Shown piece by piece: positions 1-13,200 of a stretch of DNA of 14,551 nucleotides; the first letter of the stretch is position 1, and each line of letters opens with the position of its first letter. Origin of the DNA: Lysobacterales bacterium CG_4_10_14_3_um_filter_64_11 (GTDB lineage: Bacteria; Pseudomonadota; Gammaproteobacteria; Xanthomonadales; Xanthomonadaceae). Where the stretch lies: positions 191-14,741 of the forward strand of contig PFJA01000052.1 in the NCBI GenBank assembly GCA_002782905.1, in the 5' to 3' direction. A program made the position numbers and the translations under genes. The notes under the pieces are model-generated. The model was given only the letters and a program-made list of their open reading frames with translations, was not told the origin of the DNA and searched no databases.

Positions 1-1263
1 CCCGGCGGCACGCAGGTAGCGATCACGCAGTTGCGTTTGCCGCGATTGCATTGGCATAGCCTTGCCGGCCAGCCAAATCTGGCGCGCGCTGTTGGTTACC
101 TCCAGCGGGTCCCCAGACCACAGCACCAGATCAGCAAGTTTGCCGACTTCGATACTGCCGATTCGATGGCTCACGCCGAGGGCCTTGGCCGGCATTGCGG
201 TGAGGCCGGCCAGACCCGCTTCCCACGGCAGGCCGTTGGCGACCGCATTGCCGGCGAGCTGACGCATTTTGCGGGCATTGTGCGAGGCATCGCCGCGCTG
301 GCTGAAGCCCACTGCCACGCCGGCGGCGTGCAGGCGCGCCGCGTTTTCCAGAGTGGCGCCGAGGCTGTCGAAACTGCCGGGCAGGTTTTCCAGCCCGTCG
401 ATCAATACCGGCACTTTTGCCGCGGCCAGTTGTGCCGCCACCAACCAACCTTCGGCGGCACCGACCAGCACAATGTTGAGTTTTTCGCGCTGTGCGATGG
501 CGATCACACGCAGGATATCAGCGGCACGGTCGACGCCGACCAGCACCCGGCCGCGAGCGAAATAACCGGCAAGGGCGCTGCGCCCGGCTGGCGTGAGCAG
601 GGTGTTGACGCTGCCCGCTGGTGCCGCGCTGCGCGCTTCGGCGATCGCCTGCGCCAGCAGCATGTAAGCGCCGGCACGCGAGTTGCCGCTGAGTGGCGCG
701 AGGTTGCCACCGAGATTGATGAACAAGGCGCGTTGTTCGGCAAAGGGGATACCGTCGAAACGGCCATCAAGCCGCACCACCGCGCCCTGGCCGGCGATGA
801 TCGAGCCGCCCAGCGCGCTGCCGGCGGCCAGTTGGGTGAAGCTCAGGCCGCCCATGCGAGCCACCGGCAACAGGCTGGAGCGCGGGTTGTAGGCCAGCGT
901 GACATCGAACTCGGGCCGCATCTGCGCCGCTTGCGGCACGGTCGCGCCGAATACCAGCGCGCCGTCATTGGCGCTGGGCTCGGCGGAAACCTCCTCGACG
1001 CCAATGCCGCTGACCCCTGCGAACAGGCCCGGTGTCAGTGGCGCGCCGTTGGCATCGACGATGGCAATGCCGGCGGGTGCTGCGAGCGCGTTGCCGATCG
1101 CGCTGATCAGCCCGCCCTGCACCAGCACGTCGCTGCCGCGCAGGGTGCCAGCAGTGCTCGCGGTATGGACGGTGGCATTGCGGATCAACACATCCTGCGC
1201 GCTGGCAACGCTACTGGTGGCGAGCAGCACGAAGGCGATAACACGTCGCATGATGCGGTTCAT
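1..1263 (-). CDS. Exported amidohydrolase-fold protein lacking metal ligands (3' end outside window)
   Basis: The frame is open from an ATG at 1263 to the left edge: 421 codons, no stop, so a short C-terminal piece is missing. A signal peptide (basic MNRIMRR, hydrophobic stretch, ASA/Q cleavage near residue 22) predicts export. The N-terminal beta-sandwich, TPGL turn and C-terminal IGSIEVGKLADLVLW motif are those of imidazolonepropionase-like amidohydrolases. The catalytic residues are not: where the upstream paralogue has HSH this protein has V84-S85-G86. The strand-5 and strand-6 histidines are absent (GVDRAAD and VGAAEG instead), and the strand-8 HSD is F320-S321-Q322. Its start overlaps the stop of the upstream amidohydrolase (ATGA), with an AGGAGG site at 1271-1276 seven bases before it, so the two are translationally coupled. 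It is probably a non-catalytic partner, or an enzyme with altered chemistry; the substrate is unknown. Confidence 0.88.
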   Translation of the reverse strand, partial: MNRIMRRVIAFVLLATSSVASAQDVLIRNATVHTASTAGTLRGSDVLVQGGLISAIGNALAAPAGIAIVDANGAPLTPGLFAGVSGIGVEEVSAEPSANDGALVFGATVPQAAQMRPEFDVTLAYNPRSSLLPVARMGGLSFTQLAAGSALGGSIIAGQGAVVRLDGRFDGIPFAEQRALFINLGGNLAPLSGNSRAGAYMLLAQAIAEARSAAPAGSVNTLLTPAGRSALAGYFARGRVLVGVDRAADILRVIAIAQREKLNIVLVGAAEGWLVAAQLAAAKVPVLIDGLENLPGSFDSLGATLENAARLHAAGVAVGFSQRGDASHNARKMRQLAGNAVANGLPWEAGLAGLTAMPAKALGVSHRIGSIEVGKLADLVLWSGDPLEVTNSARQIWLAGKAMPMQSRQTQLRDRYLRAAG

Positions 1264-4200
1264 GGCGATGCCTCCTGGCCGAGCATGAAGTCCGACGTCG
1301 GTTGGTGTGCGGGATCATTGCGGTCGTACAACAGCGCGCCATCGATGAACACCTGGTCGGCCTTGGCGTACACGCTGAACGGGTTGCCGTTCCACACCAC
1401 CACATCGGCCATCTTGCCGGCCTCCAGGGTGCCGGTATGTTCGAGTACGCCCAGTGCGCGCGCGGCATTTTCGGTGAGCCAGCGGATCGCGCGTTCCGGC
1501 GCGATGGCGATGCCAACACGTTGTGCACTGCCGATGACCTTGGCGGCCTCCTGATTCAGCCGTTGAATGCCTTCGGCTGAATCCGAATGCACGATCGCGC
1601 AACCGCCCTCGGGCCGGTCGACCAGCGCGATGTTTTCCTCGATGCCGTCATAGGCTTCCATCTTGAAGCCCCACCAGTCGGCCCAAAGCGCGCCGCAGAT
1701 GTGCTCCTTCGCCAGCACGTCGGCGATTTTGTAGGCTTCCACGCCATGATGAAACGCCGCGATCTTGAAGCCGAACTCATCCGCCAGGGCGATCATGTTG
1801 GCCATCTCGTCGGCCCGGTAGCAATGGATATGGACCTGAATTTCGCCGTTCAGCACGGCGGCCAGGGTGTCCAGACGCAGGTCGCGTTTCGGTGCCTTGG
1901 CGGGCTCGGTTTTTTTATCCTTGCCGGCCTTGGCGGTGGCCTTGGCGTAATCGGCCCATTGCTCGGCATACTCACGCGCTTCGCTGAACGCGGCGCGATA
2001 ACCGGCCATGTTGCCCATCCGGGTCATCGGCGATTGCATGCGGGTGCCATACACGCGCTTGGGGTTTTCGCCGCAGGCCATCTTCAGGCCATGCGGGGCA
2101 CCGGCAAACTTCATCGCCTGCATGGTGGTCGCCGGCACGTTCTTCAGCGTCACGCCACGGCCGCCGATCAGATTGGCCGAGCCGGGCAGCACTTGCATGC
2201 TGGTGATGCCGCCAGCGAGCGCCTTGGCAAAGCCGGGGTCCTGTGGCCATACGCCATGCTCGGCCCACACCTGCGCGGTCACCGGCGCGCTCATCTCGTT
2301 GCCATCGGCGCTGGCGGTGACGCCAGGGCTGGCGTACACGCCCAGATGCGAATGCACGTCGATCAGGCCCGGGGTGACCCATTTGTCGCGGGCATCGATT
2401 TCAAGGCTGCCGTCCGGCACCTGCAACTGCGTGCCCAGCGCGGCAATCTTGCCATCACGCAGCAGCACATCGGCGTTGTCCAGGCGCTGCCCATTGCCGA
2501 TCAATACGGTCGCGTGGCGCAGCACGGTGGCGCTCGACGCGAGCGGTTGATAGGTGCTCGCAAAGGCCTCGCCAGCGGCCGCTGCGGCGATTGCCGGTAG
2601 CGCCAGCAGGGTGCTGCTCAGCGCGCAAATCAGGATAGGTCGCATGGGGCTCTCCGGGCAGCGAAACAGCGACGTTACCGACTTGAGTATGCGTTGCCAA
2701 GCTGCGGCGCATTACAATGATGGGGAAACGACGAGAGAAAAGCATGAAGACAAAACAGGAAATCGTGAGCAATTGGCTGCCGCGCTACACCGGCGTGGCG
2801 GTCGAGGAGTTTGGTGAGCATGTGTTGCTGACCAACTTCGGTGGCTACCTCGACATGTTCTGCCAACTAACCGGTGCCACCATGCAAGGGGCTGACCGGC
2901 CGATGTCCAGCGCCACCCACGATGGCATCACCATGATCAACTTCGGCATGGGCAGCGCCAATGCCGCGACGGTGATGGACCTGCTCACTGCATACGAGCC
3001 CAAGGCGGTGCTGTTTCTCGGCAAGTGCGGCGGGCTCAAGCGCAAGAACCAGTTGGGCGATCTGATCCTGCCGATTGCCGCGATTCGCGGTGAAGGCACG
3101 TCCACCGATTACCTGCTGCCGGAAGTGCCGGCGCTGCCGGCGTTCGCCTTGCAACGCGGCGTTTCAACGATGATCCGCGACCTCGGCCACGACTACTGGA
3201 CCGGCACCGTGTACACCACCAACCGCCGGGTCTGGGAACACGACGAGGACTTCAAGGATTACCTGCGCAAGCTGCGCTGCATGGCGATCGACATGGAAAC
3301 CGCCACCATCTTTTCGGTCGGCTTTGCCAATTCCATCCCGTCGGGCGCGCTGCTGCTGGTTTCCGATCAACCGATGATCCCGGAAGGGGTGAAAACCGAG
3401 GCCTCCGATCGCAAGGTCAGCGATGGCTTTGTGCAAGCGCACATCACCATCGGCATCGAAGCGCTCAAGCTGGTGCGGCGCAACGGCAAAAGCGTCAAGC
3501 ATCTGCGCTTTTGAGTGGTGGCCCGCACGGCAGCGAACAAGCGCTGCGTCAACGCGGTAGCGGCGGGGCACGCCGCGCGGCCAAGGCAACGGTGGTCAAC
3601 GCGCTCGCAGATACCGGTTCCGTTCGCTACAAGCGGTCGCCACCGACTGTTCGCCAGCGACGGTTACCAGATAAAGTTCAGCGCAATCAGGTCGGCTTTG
3701 CCGTCGGCAACCCGCACTTTGCACTGCACGGTTTGCTTGGCCTCGTTGGTCATGCCCGGGTTGATGGTGATCGGCCCGGACAGCAGCAGCAGTCCGTTTT
3801 CGGCAACATTGACGCTACTGCGCAGGGCGCCGTGATCGAGTGTGAATGCCTTGTCGGTGAACTTGTCGGCGACGCCATTGGCGCAGGCTTTTACTGCCAG
3901 CGCAGGGTCGTCGGTTGCGGCACAGCCGGCCAGCAACACTGCCAGCGCCGCCGTTGTGGTTGTCGCTTGCCATCTCATGTTGCACCTCCGCGGTGGAAGA
4001 AGCCCCTCCCGACGGCTTGCAACTGCCGTCGGCTGCCTCCGGCATGCGGCCAATCCCGCATACCAACGCGTACGTTAGCGCAAATACTCTATTTCCACCA
4101 ACTTTTGCCCAATCCGCCGCCAACCACCGCCACCAGCGCCGCTGCCAGCGCAGCACGTCTGGCGCGCTAACGCGCGGCTCAGTAACGCGGCACGCCGGGG

Positions 4201-7200
4201 TCGATCTGCTGCGCCCAGGCGTCGATGCCACCTTCGATGTTGTACACGTTGTGAAAGCCCAGACCACGAAAGTGCTCGGCGGCTTGCCGGCTGGAATTGC
4301 CGTGATGGCACAGGAACGCCAATGCGGTGTCCTTCGGCAGGGCAGCCAGAGTTGGCAAGCTGCGCTCATCGAGCACCTGATGCGCGGGCGGGAATGGCGC
4401 GAGCACGCGATCAGCGCTCGGGCGCACATCGATCACGGTGATGTCGCCAGCGGCGATGCGTTCACCCAGCGCGCTCACGCCAAGGGCTTGTACCGGCGCC
4501 GGCGCGTTGGGGTTGCGAATCGCCAGGCCGGCACCACGCACGTCTTCGACCCAGTCGATTTCCATGCCGTTGGCGCGTGGCGCGCTGATCACGTCGATGT
4601 ACAGGTTCAGCCCGCGTAGCGGCACCACCAACGCGTTGCCGCTGATTTCCTTGAGTGCGAATTGCGCGTTGAACGCCGCGTCGATGCTCAGGTGCAGGCC
4701 GGTGCCGGCTGGCACATCGGCCATCGCATTGCCGATCGCGGTGGCCGCGGTTTCGCTCATGCGGATGCTCGGCAGGCTGCGATCCGGTGCCGGCAAGCCG
4801 AGCAATGCATGCAGTTCACCGGAATTGACCAGTTGCTCGATGATATCCGAGCCACCGACCAGCTCACCGGCGATGTACAACTGTGGAATCGTCGGCCAAT
4901 TGCCGAATACCTTGATGCCATCGCGGATCTCGGCGTCGGCGAGCACGTCGACCCCGTGAAAAGGCACGCCAAGCCCGCTCAGAATGCCGACCGCCTTGGC
5001 CGAGAAGCCACACTGCGGGGCATTGGGCTGGCCTTTCATGAACAGCACGACGCGGTGGGCGTCGAGCACGATTTGGATGCGCTCGCGCAGCGCGGGTTGA
5101 ATCGACATGGCACAGCTCCAGACAGGTTATCGCGCTATTTTACGCGCTGGTGCTGCGCCGCGCTAAGCGCTCTGGTGCAGGCGGTTCGGGTGATGCGACA
5201 GGCTGGCCACCGCCGGCAATGCGGTGAATGCGAGCGCGGCGATCGCCGCCGGCTGCACGCGATCGCCGCGCGCGTTGGCCAGGCAGGTGCGCTGCTCGGT
5301 CCAGTGCATCAGTTCCAGATAGCCGCTGTGGTCCTCGGTCAGCGCGGTGCAGTGTTCCACCCAATCGCCGTCGTTGCAGTACAGCACGCCATCGATTTTG
5401 CGGATGCCACCAAAATGAATGTGGCCGCAAATGTGGCCGTCAAAACCCTGTGTGCGGGCGGTTGCGGCAACCAGATGTTCATATTGCTGGATATAGGCCA
5501 GTGCACGCGCGATGCGCGACTTGATGATGATGGTGAATGGCAGGTAAGGCAGGGCATGCCGATGCCGCCAGCGGTTGAGGTGGCGATTGGCCCAGCAGAT
5601 CAACCGCTGTGAGGTGTCGCCCAATCGGTAAAGCCAGCGCCTGCCACCGTAATGCGGGTCAAACTCATCACCATGGCTGACCCGGAAGCGGCGGCCATCG
5701 GCGCCGATATGTATGGCGTCGCGCATGACCCGGATAGCGCCGATGCGACGCCCGGCAAAGCGGCGCATCACGGCATCGTGGTTGCCGGGTATGTAGATCA
5801 CCTCGGTGCCGGCACGCGCCATGCGCAGCAACTGCCCCAACACTGCGGCATGGGTTGCCGGCCAGTAAGGTTGCCGATCCAGGGCTTCCAAATCGACGAT
5901 GTCGCCGACCAGATAAAGCCGTTGGCAGCGCATCGTGCGGAGAAAATCGAGCAGGTATTCCGCTTTGCAGTCCGGTGTTCCCAGATGCACATCGGATACA
6001 AAGACAGTGCGTAGTGGTGGCGATGCCATCGTGATCCCGGTTGCCGAATCGGCCACACGATTCTGGCAATGGCGCATATCACCGCGATGACCAAAGCATT
6101 CCGGTTTTGTTACAGGGGCAACCGTCGGCACCAATCAAAAACTCAGCCCCAATGCCGCACACGCCGTGCGCACCTGCTGCCGGGCATGGTCCAGTGCGTC
6201 GCTCAGCGGTAGTATCCGCGGCCGGCCATCAAGCGTGCATTCCAGCGAACGGGCGAGCAACCAGGCATGGGCCTGATAGGCGCCTTCGGCGCAGGCAGCA
6301 TCCCAGATGCCGGCCATGTGGATTGCATCGATCAGTGCTGCGGTATCGCGCGGTACCACCAGTGCCGGGTAATGCGCCGCATGCGCAAGCACCGCCGCCT
6401 GCACGGCAAATTCCAGATCGACCAGCCCGCCCTCGCCATGCTTGAGATCGAAACGGCCCGGCGTGGAGCGATCCAGTTCGGCACGCATGCGCTGGCGCAT
6501 TTGCCGCACATCGTCGGCCACCGTGCGCTCGTCGCGTGGCAGGCGAAGGGTATGTGCCCGCGTTTGCTCAAAGGTGTGCAGCACCGATGCCGCGCCGGCT
6601 ATGGCGCGGGCGCGCACCAGCGCCTGATGCTCCCACGCCCACGCGCGTTCGCGTTGGTAACCGGCAAAGCGCGCGATGCTCGATACCAGCAGGCCGCCGG
6701 CACCATCCGGGCGCAGCCGCAAATCGGCTTCGTACAGCCGCCCGGAAGGCGTCGGCAGCGATAACAGACTGACCAGTTTTTGTACCAGCTTGGCGTACCA
6801 GCGTGGCGCATCGAGCGGGCGCGGTCCATCGGAAACGGCATCGACCGGCGCATCGTAAACAAACACCAGGTCCAGATCGGAGGCAAAGCCCAACTCGTTG
6901 CCGCCCATGCTGCCGTAGCCGAGAACGGCCAGACCATTGCCTGGTGCAGGGCCGTGGTTGACCGCCACGTCGGCCGTTGCCATCGCCAATACCGCGTCCA
7001 CCACCACCTGCGCCACCCATGCCAGTTGTTGGGCGCTGCGCGCCGCCGGCTGGCGTGCAGCCAATGCGGCCAGGGCAATACGAAACGACAGCGCGTGGCG
7101 GAACTCGTTGAGCACGCGCAGTCGCTCCTCGGTGTCGTCCGCTGCCAGACCGGCCGAGGCACGCGCCAGTTCGCTGCGCAGGCTGGATTCGTCGGGTGGC

Positions 7201-10200
7201 AAATCGACGTAACGCGCATCGAGCAGTTCATCGAGCAGCAGCGGATGCTGCACCAGATGTTCGGCCAGCAGCGCGCTGCGGGCGATCACATCGACCAGCC
7301 GCGCCAGTGCCTTGGGTGCTTCGTCCAGCAGCGCGAGATAGCTGCTGCGGCGGACGATGGCGCCGAGCAGGCTGAGCAGCCGAGGCAGTGCGGTCGGTGG
7401 ATCGCTGCTGGCGCCGGTGGCGTGCAGCAAGGCGGGCAGCACCCGGTTCAGGCGGGTGCGACCGCGCGTGGACAGCGTGCGCAATACCGGTGATGCGGCA
7501 AACTGGCGTACGGCGGCATCGGCGCCTTGTGCATCGACAAAGCCGGCGTCAGCCAGCACCTCGGCATCACCGCCATCCGGCAGGGCGCGCCAATAGCGTT
7601 CCAGCGCGCTCGCCTTGGCGGTGCGTTTGCGCGGCGCCAGTAGCCGCTCAAACTCCGCACTGACTACGCTGCGGTGCTGCTGCAAATCATCGTACAGCGC
7701 TTGCCAGTGCGGGTAACCCAGCGCCGTCGCCAGGCGCAGACGGGTGAATGCATCGTCCGGCAATTGATGGGTTTGTTGATCGGCCAGCATCTGCAGGCGG
7801 TTTTCGAGCCGGCGCAAAAAGCGGTAAGCCGTTGCCAGACGCGCGGCGACCTCGTTACCGAAATGCGCGGCGTCCGCCAATGCTTGCAACGCCGCCAGCA
7901 AACCACGCTGGCGTAGTTGCGGTTCATGCCCAGCGCGCACCAGTTGCAGTGCCTGCACCAGAAACTCGATCTCGCGGATGCCGCCCGGCCCGAGCTTGAT
8001 GTGCTCGGCCATGTCGCGGCGCTCCACTTCCGCCGCGATCAGTGCCTTCATCTCGCGCAGGCCATCGAGCGCGCCGTAATCGAGATAGCGGCGGTAGACG
8101 AATGGCCGCAGGGTATCGAGCAGGCGCTCACCGGCCGCCACATCGCCGGCCACCGGTCGCGCCTTGATCCACGCATAGCGTTCCCAGTCACGGCCTTCGT
8201 GCTGAAAATAGTGCTCCATCGCGGCGAACGGCAACGCCAACCGGCCGCTGCTGCCGAACGGACGCAGGCGCATGTCGACGCGGTAACAAAAGCCATCGGC
8301 AGTGACCGCATCGAGCAGCTGGATCAGTTGTTGGCCGACGCGAGCGAACCAGGTTTCGGCATCCAGTGGCCGTTTGCCGGTGCTCTGGCCGGATTCGGGA
8401 AAGGCGAACACCAGATCCACGTCGGAGGAAAAATTCAGTTCGCGGCCGCCCAGCTTGCCCAGCCCGAACACGACCAGTGATTGTGGATCGCCAGCATGGT
8501 CGCAGACCGTGCCGTGCCGCTGTGCCATGTCGGCCTGCACCGCAGCCAGCGCAGCGGCGATGCAGCGGTCAGCCAGCTTGGAGGTGTTGCGCAATACATG
8601 TTCGATCGCGTGCGGGTCGGCGACATCCGCCGCGATCATCGCCAGTGAACCGGCAACGCGATATCGGCGCAACAGCGCCGGCCACTGTTCGCTGGCGTCG
8701 GGTGCGAGTACCGGCGCTGGCGGCAGTGGGTGTCTTGTCGTTGCCCACAATGCCGGATCGCGCAGCAACGCGGCAAAGGCGAAGTCGCTGGCGAGCAGCA
8801 TGCCGTCGAGCAGGCGCATTGCGTCCGCGTCCTCGACAGCCAAGCCAGCGGCTTGCAGTCTGGCCCGTCGTTCGTTCAGCCAGTCTTTCAGCGCGGGTGA
8901 AAGGATGTGTGGGGCGCCGGCCATGCCGCATTCTGGCATAGCTCGACACGGTAACACTGGCGCGCACAGGGTGCGCGCCTACAGAAGCCCTGGCCCACAG
9001 GGTGCGTTCACCGCGCGCCTGAGCGCGAAGCGCGATCAGTTTTCAGCAGACGGCCTAAAGACTCGCGTTCACCGCGCGCCTGAGCGCGAAGCTTCGCGCG
9101 GCATTGTTCGCCGGCAGAGCCTGCCCCAGACGTGATCTGTGGCAGGCGCCCACGGCAGCGGTTCGGTCATTGTTCCATAAAACGGGGCATTTCAACCATC
9201 GCCGAGGCAACGCGCGAAGAAGTCCTCGGTCAGTTTGAGCCGATGCAGTGCATCCTTGCCGCGCAAGCCGTGTTTGGCGCCGGGATAGGTCATCAGCTCG
9301 AATGCCTTGCCACGCTTTTGCAAGGCGCTCATCAACTGTATCGAGTTGCTGAACTGCACGTTGTCGTCGGCCATGCCGTGGATCAGCAGCAGTTTTGCGC
9401 TCAATCCATCGAGGTGGGTGAACACGCTGCTCTGGCGATAACCCTCGGCGTTGTCGGCGGGCAAGCCCATGTAGCGTTCGGTGTAGTGGGTGTCGTACAG
9501 CTCCCAGTCGGTCACCGGCGCACCGGCCGCGCCGCAGGCATAGGCATGCGAGGCTTTGGCCAGCAGCATCAGGGTCATGTAGCCGCCATTGGACCAGCCG
9601 TATACGCCGATGCGGTTGCCATCGACGAACGGCAGGGTGCGCAGCATTTGCAGGCCGCGCAATTGGTCATCCACTTCAACGTTGCCCTGTTGCCGGTACA
9701 GGGCGCTGCCAAAACGCACGCCACGGCGCGGGGTGCCGCGGTTGTCGATCGAGAACACCAGGTAGCCATGCTGCGCCAGATACTGGTTGAAGTCGGGCGA
9801 CCAGCCCTTGCGCACGGTTTGCCCGGCCGGCCCGCCGTAAACGTACACCACCACCGGATACTTCTTGCGGGCGTCGAAATTGCTGGGCTTGATCAGGCTG
9901 TAATGCAGGATCTGCCCATCGGCCGCGGTCATCGCACCGTACTCGATCGGCAGATGGGCAGCGATGAAGCGTTGATAGGGGTGGCCTTCGCCGATGCGGT
10001 TTTCCAGCAGTGTGGTCAGCACCGTGCCGTCGGCGCGGAACAGTTGCGTCTGCGGCGGTGTGCTCGGGTTCGACCACAGGTCGACATAGACGCTGGCATT
10101 GTCGGCAAAGCGCGCTTCGTGCCACGCGCCTTCGACGCTGCGCCGGGTTGGGGTGCCGCCAGTCAACGGCAGTGCGTAGATGTGTTTTTCCAGCACCGAG

Positions 10201-13200
10201 TCGCGGCTGCCGCTGAAATACACCACGCCTTTGTCTTGGTCGAGTGCAAGCACGTCCTCGACCATCCACTCGCCCGAGGTGAGCGCCGTGGCCTCGCCAC
10301 TGCGCATGTCGATCAGGTACAGATGCGCAAAGCCGCTGCGCTCGGAACTCCACAAAAACGCATCGCGGTCATCGAGGAAACGCAGATTGCTGTGCAGTGG
10401 CACCCAGCTATCGCTGGTTTCGCTGACCAGCACGCGCTGCTTGCCGCTGCCAAGGTCGGCCAGAATCAACTCAAGCCGGTGCTGGTCGCGGCTCTGGCGC
10501 TGGAAGCTCAACTCGTTCGGGTTGCGCCAATCGACCCGGGCCAGGTAGATGTCCGGGTTCTTGCCCAGATCGATCCAGCGCGGCTTGCCGCCCTTGGCTG
10601 CGATTACGCCCAACTGCACGCGGACATTGGTTTCGCCGGCTGCGGGGTAGCGTTGCTCAACCACTGCGGTGTGGTCGGCGTACATCTCGATGCGCTGCTT
10701 GACCGGCACCGCCGATTCGTCGATGCGCGCAAAGGCGATTGCGGAATCGTCCGGCGCCCACCAATAGCCGGTATGACGGTCCATTTCTTCATCAGCAACA
10801 AACTCGGCGACGCCGTTGCCAATCACCGCCGAGCCATCGAAAGTGAGCTGGCGCGCCGTGCCGTCGGCGAGGTCGATCAGCCACAGGTTGCGGTCGCGGA
10901 TGAAGCTGACATAGCCGCCTTTGGGCGACACCTTGGCGTCGGTGGCAAAGCCTTCGCCATGGGTGAGTTGGCGCAACGGCGTTAGCGGCGATTCGGCGGT
11001 TTGTGTCGTGTTCGCGCGCAGGGGATACAGATACAGATCGCCACCCAGCGGAAACAGCAGCGAGCGGCCATCGGGAGAAAACTGATAATCGACGATACCG
11101 CTCAGCGCGCCGATGCGCTGCCGTTCGCGGCGCGCCTTTTCTTCGTCGGACAGGGTTTCCTCGCCGGCCAGTACGCGCGTGGAATCCACCAGCATGCGGG
11201 TCTGGCTGCTGGCCAGCTCGTATTCCCACAGATCCAGACGGAAGCGGTTGTCATCCTTGCCGCGCAGAAAGGTGACGCGCGAGCCATCGGGCGCAATCTT
11301 GGGTTTCATCAGGCTCGGGCCGGACAACGGGGCATCGCCGGTGAGCGCTTCGAGGGTGAGTTTGTCGGCACTGGCTTGCGTGGAGGTCAGCATGGCGAAC
11401 ACGATGATGAAGAAGACGGAGATGATTTTCATGGCAACGGAGTCCTTGCGCGTCTTGGCTGGGCCGGCCATCAGGGTAGCAAGTTGGCGCGCGCTCAGCG
11501 CAGTGCCAGTGCAATCCCGACAAATACCGCAAGTCCCACCCAGGCGTTGTGCATGAAGGCCCGGAAACAGGCATCGCGCTGGCGCCGCCGGGCGATCCAG
11601 AACTGCCAGCCAAGCAACGCCGTCGCCACCGCCAAGCTGGCGAAGTAGGGCCAGGCCAGGTCAAGGCGCTGGCCAAGCAACAGCATGCTGAGCACGAATC
11701 CGGCGAAAATCACCGCCTGCGCAAGCAGGTCAGCGGAACCGAACAGGATGGCGGTGCTTTTGGCGCCGACCCGCAGATCGTCGTCACGATCCACCATCGC
11801 ATACCAGGTGTCGTAGCCGGTGGCCCACAGGATGTTGGCCATGAACAGCAGCCAGGCCGGTGCCGGCACGCTGCCGGTGACTGCGGCATAGGCCATCGGG
11901 ATACTCCAGCCGAACGCCATGCCCAGATACACCTGTGGCAGATAGGTGTGGCGTTTCAGGTACGGGTAGCTGGCGGCGAGAAACACCCCGACCACGCTCA
12001 GCAGCACGGTCAGGCGATTGGTCAGCAGAACCAATCCGAATGCCACCACCATCAACACCACAAAGACGAGCAGTGCTTCGCGGCCCGATACTGCGCCGGT
12101 GACGAGCGGGCGGTTGCGGGTCCGCTGCACCTGGCCATCGAGCCAGCGGTCGGCATAATCGTTGATCACGCAACCGGCGGAGCGGGTCAGCCAGACGCCA
12201 GCGGTGAAAATCGCCAACAACGGCCACGGCGGCGTGCCCTCGGCGGCCAGCCACAGTGCCCACCACGTTGGCCACAGCAGCAGCAGCACGCCGATCGGCC
12301 GGTCGCCGCGCAGCAGCAGCCAGTAATTGCGGAGGCGCACACGAAGTGGCGCCCTTTGCGGCAGTTGGGCATTCATGGCGCGCAGGGTAGCAAAGACAGG
12401 CGGCTGCCAGCCATGCCTTAAGCGCATTCAAAGCCGGGCCGCTACACTGGACTCTGGGACACAATGAGGTGGGTTGCGTGCGGATTTTGGTGGTCGATGA
12501 TTCCGAACGGCTGCGTAGCGCGCTGGCGACCGGACTGGCGGGCAGCGGTTTCGCCGTCGACCAGGCCGCCGATGGCGGCGAAGCTCTGTCCTATTTGCAC
12601 AGCGCCGACTACGACGTGATCGTGCTGGATTTGATGATGCCGGTTATCGACGGTATCGGTGTGTTGCGTGAAATCCGCCGTCGTGAACTGCACTGCCGCG
12701 TATTGATTCTGTCGGCGCGCGATCAAATCGGTGATCGGGTGCAGGCGCTGGATCTGGGCGCCGACGATTATCTGGTCAAGCCGTTTGCCTTTGAGGAATT
12801 GCGTGCGCGGGTGCAGGCGTTGGCACGGCGTCGTCATGACGAGCGCGCACCGTTGTTGACCCACGGCAAACTGAGTATCGATACCGTGGCGCAGAATGCG
12901 CGGGTCGATGATGAAGTGTTGCCGCTTACGCCGAAAGAGTTTTCGCTGCTGGTTCTGCTGCTGCGTCATCGTGGCCGCACCATGAGCCGCGAGGCGGTGT
13001 TCGAGCACTTGTACAGTTCCGAGAGCACGGCATCGGACAAGGTGATCGAGGTGCTGATGAGCACCTTGCGCGGCAAATTGAGCAAGGCGGGGCTTGCCGA
13101 GCTGATCGAAACCCGGCGCGGCTTTGGTTATCTGGTGAACTGATATGCGGCTTTCGTTCGTCGATCAACTCAGTGTGCTGCTGACAGTGTTGCTGGGCAT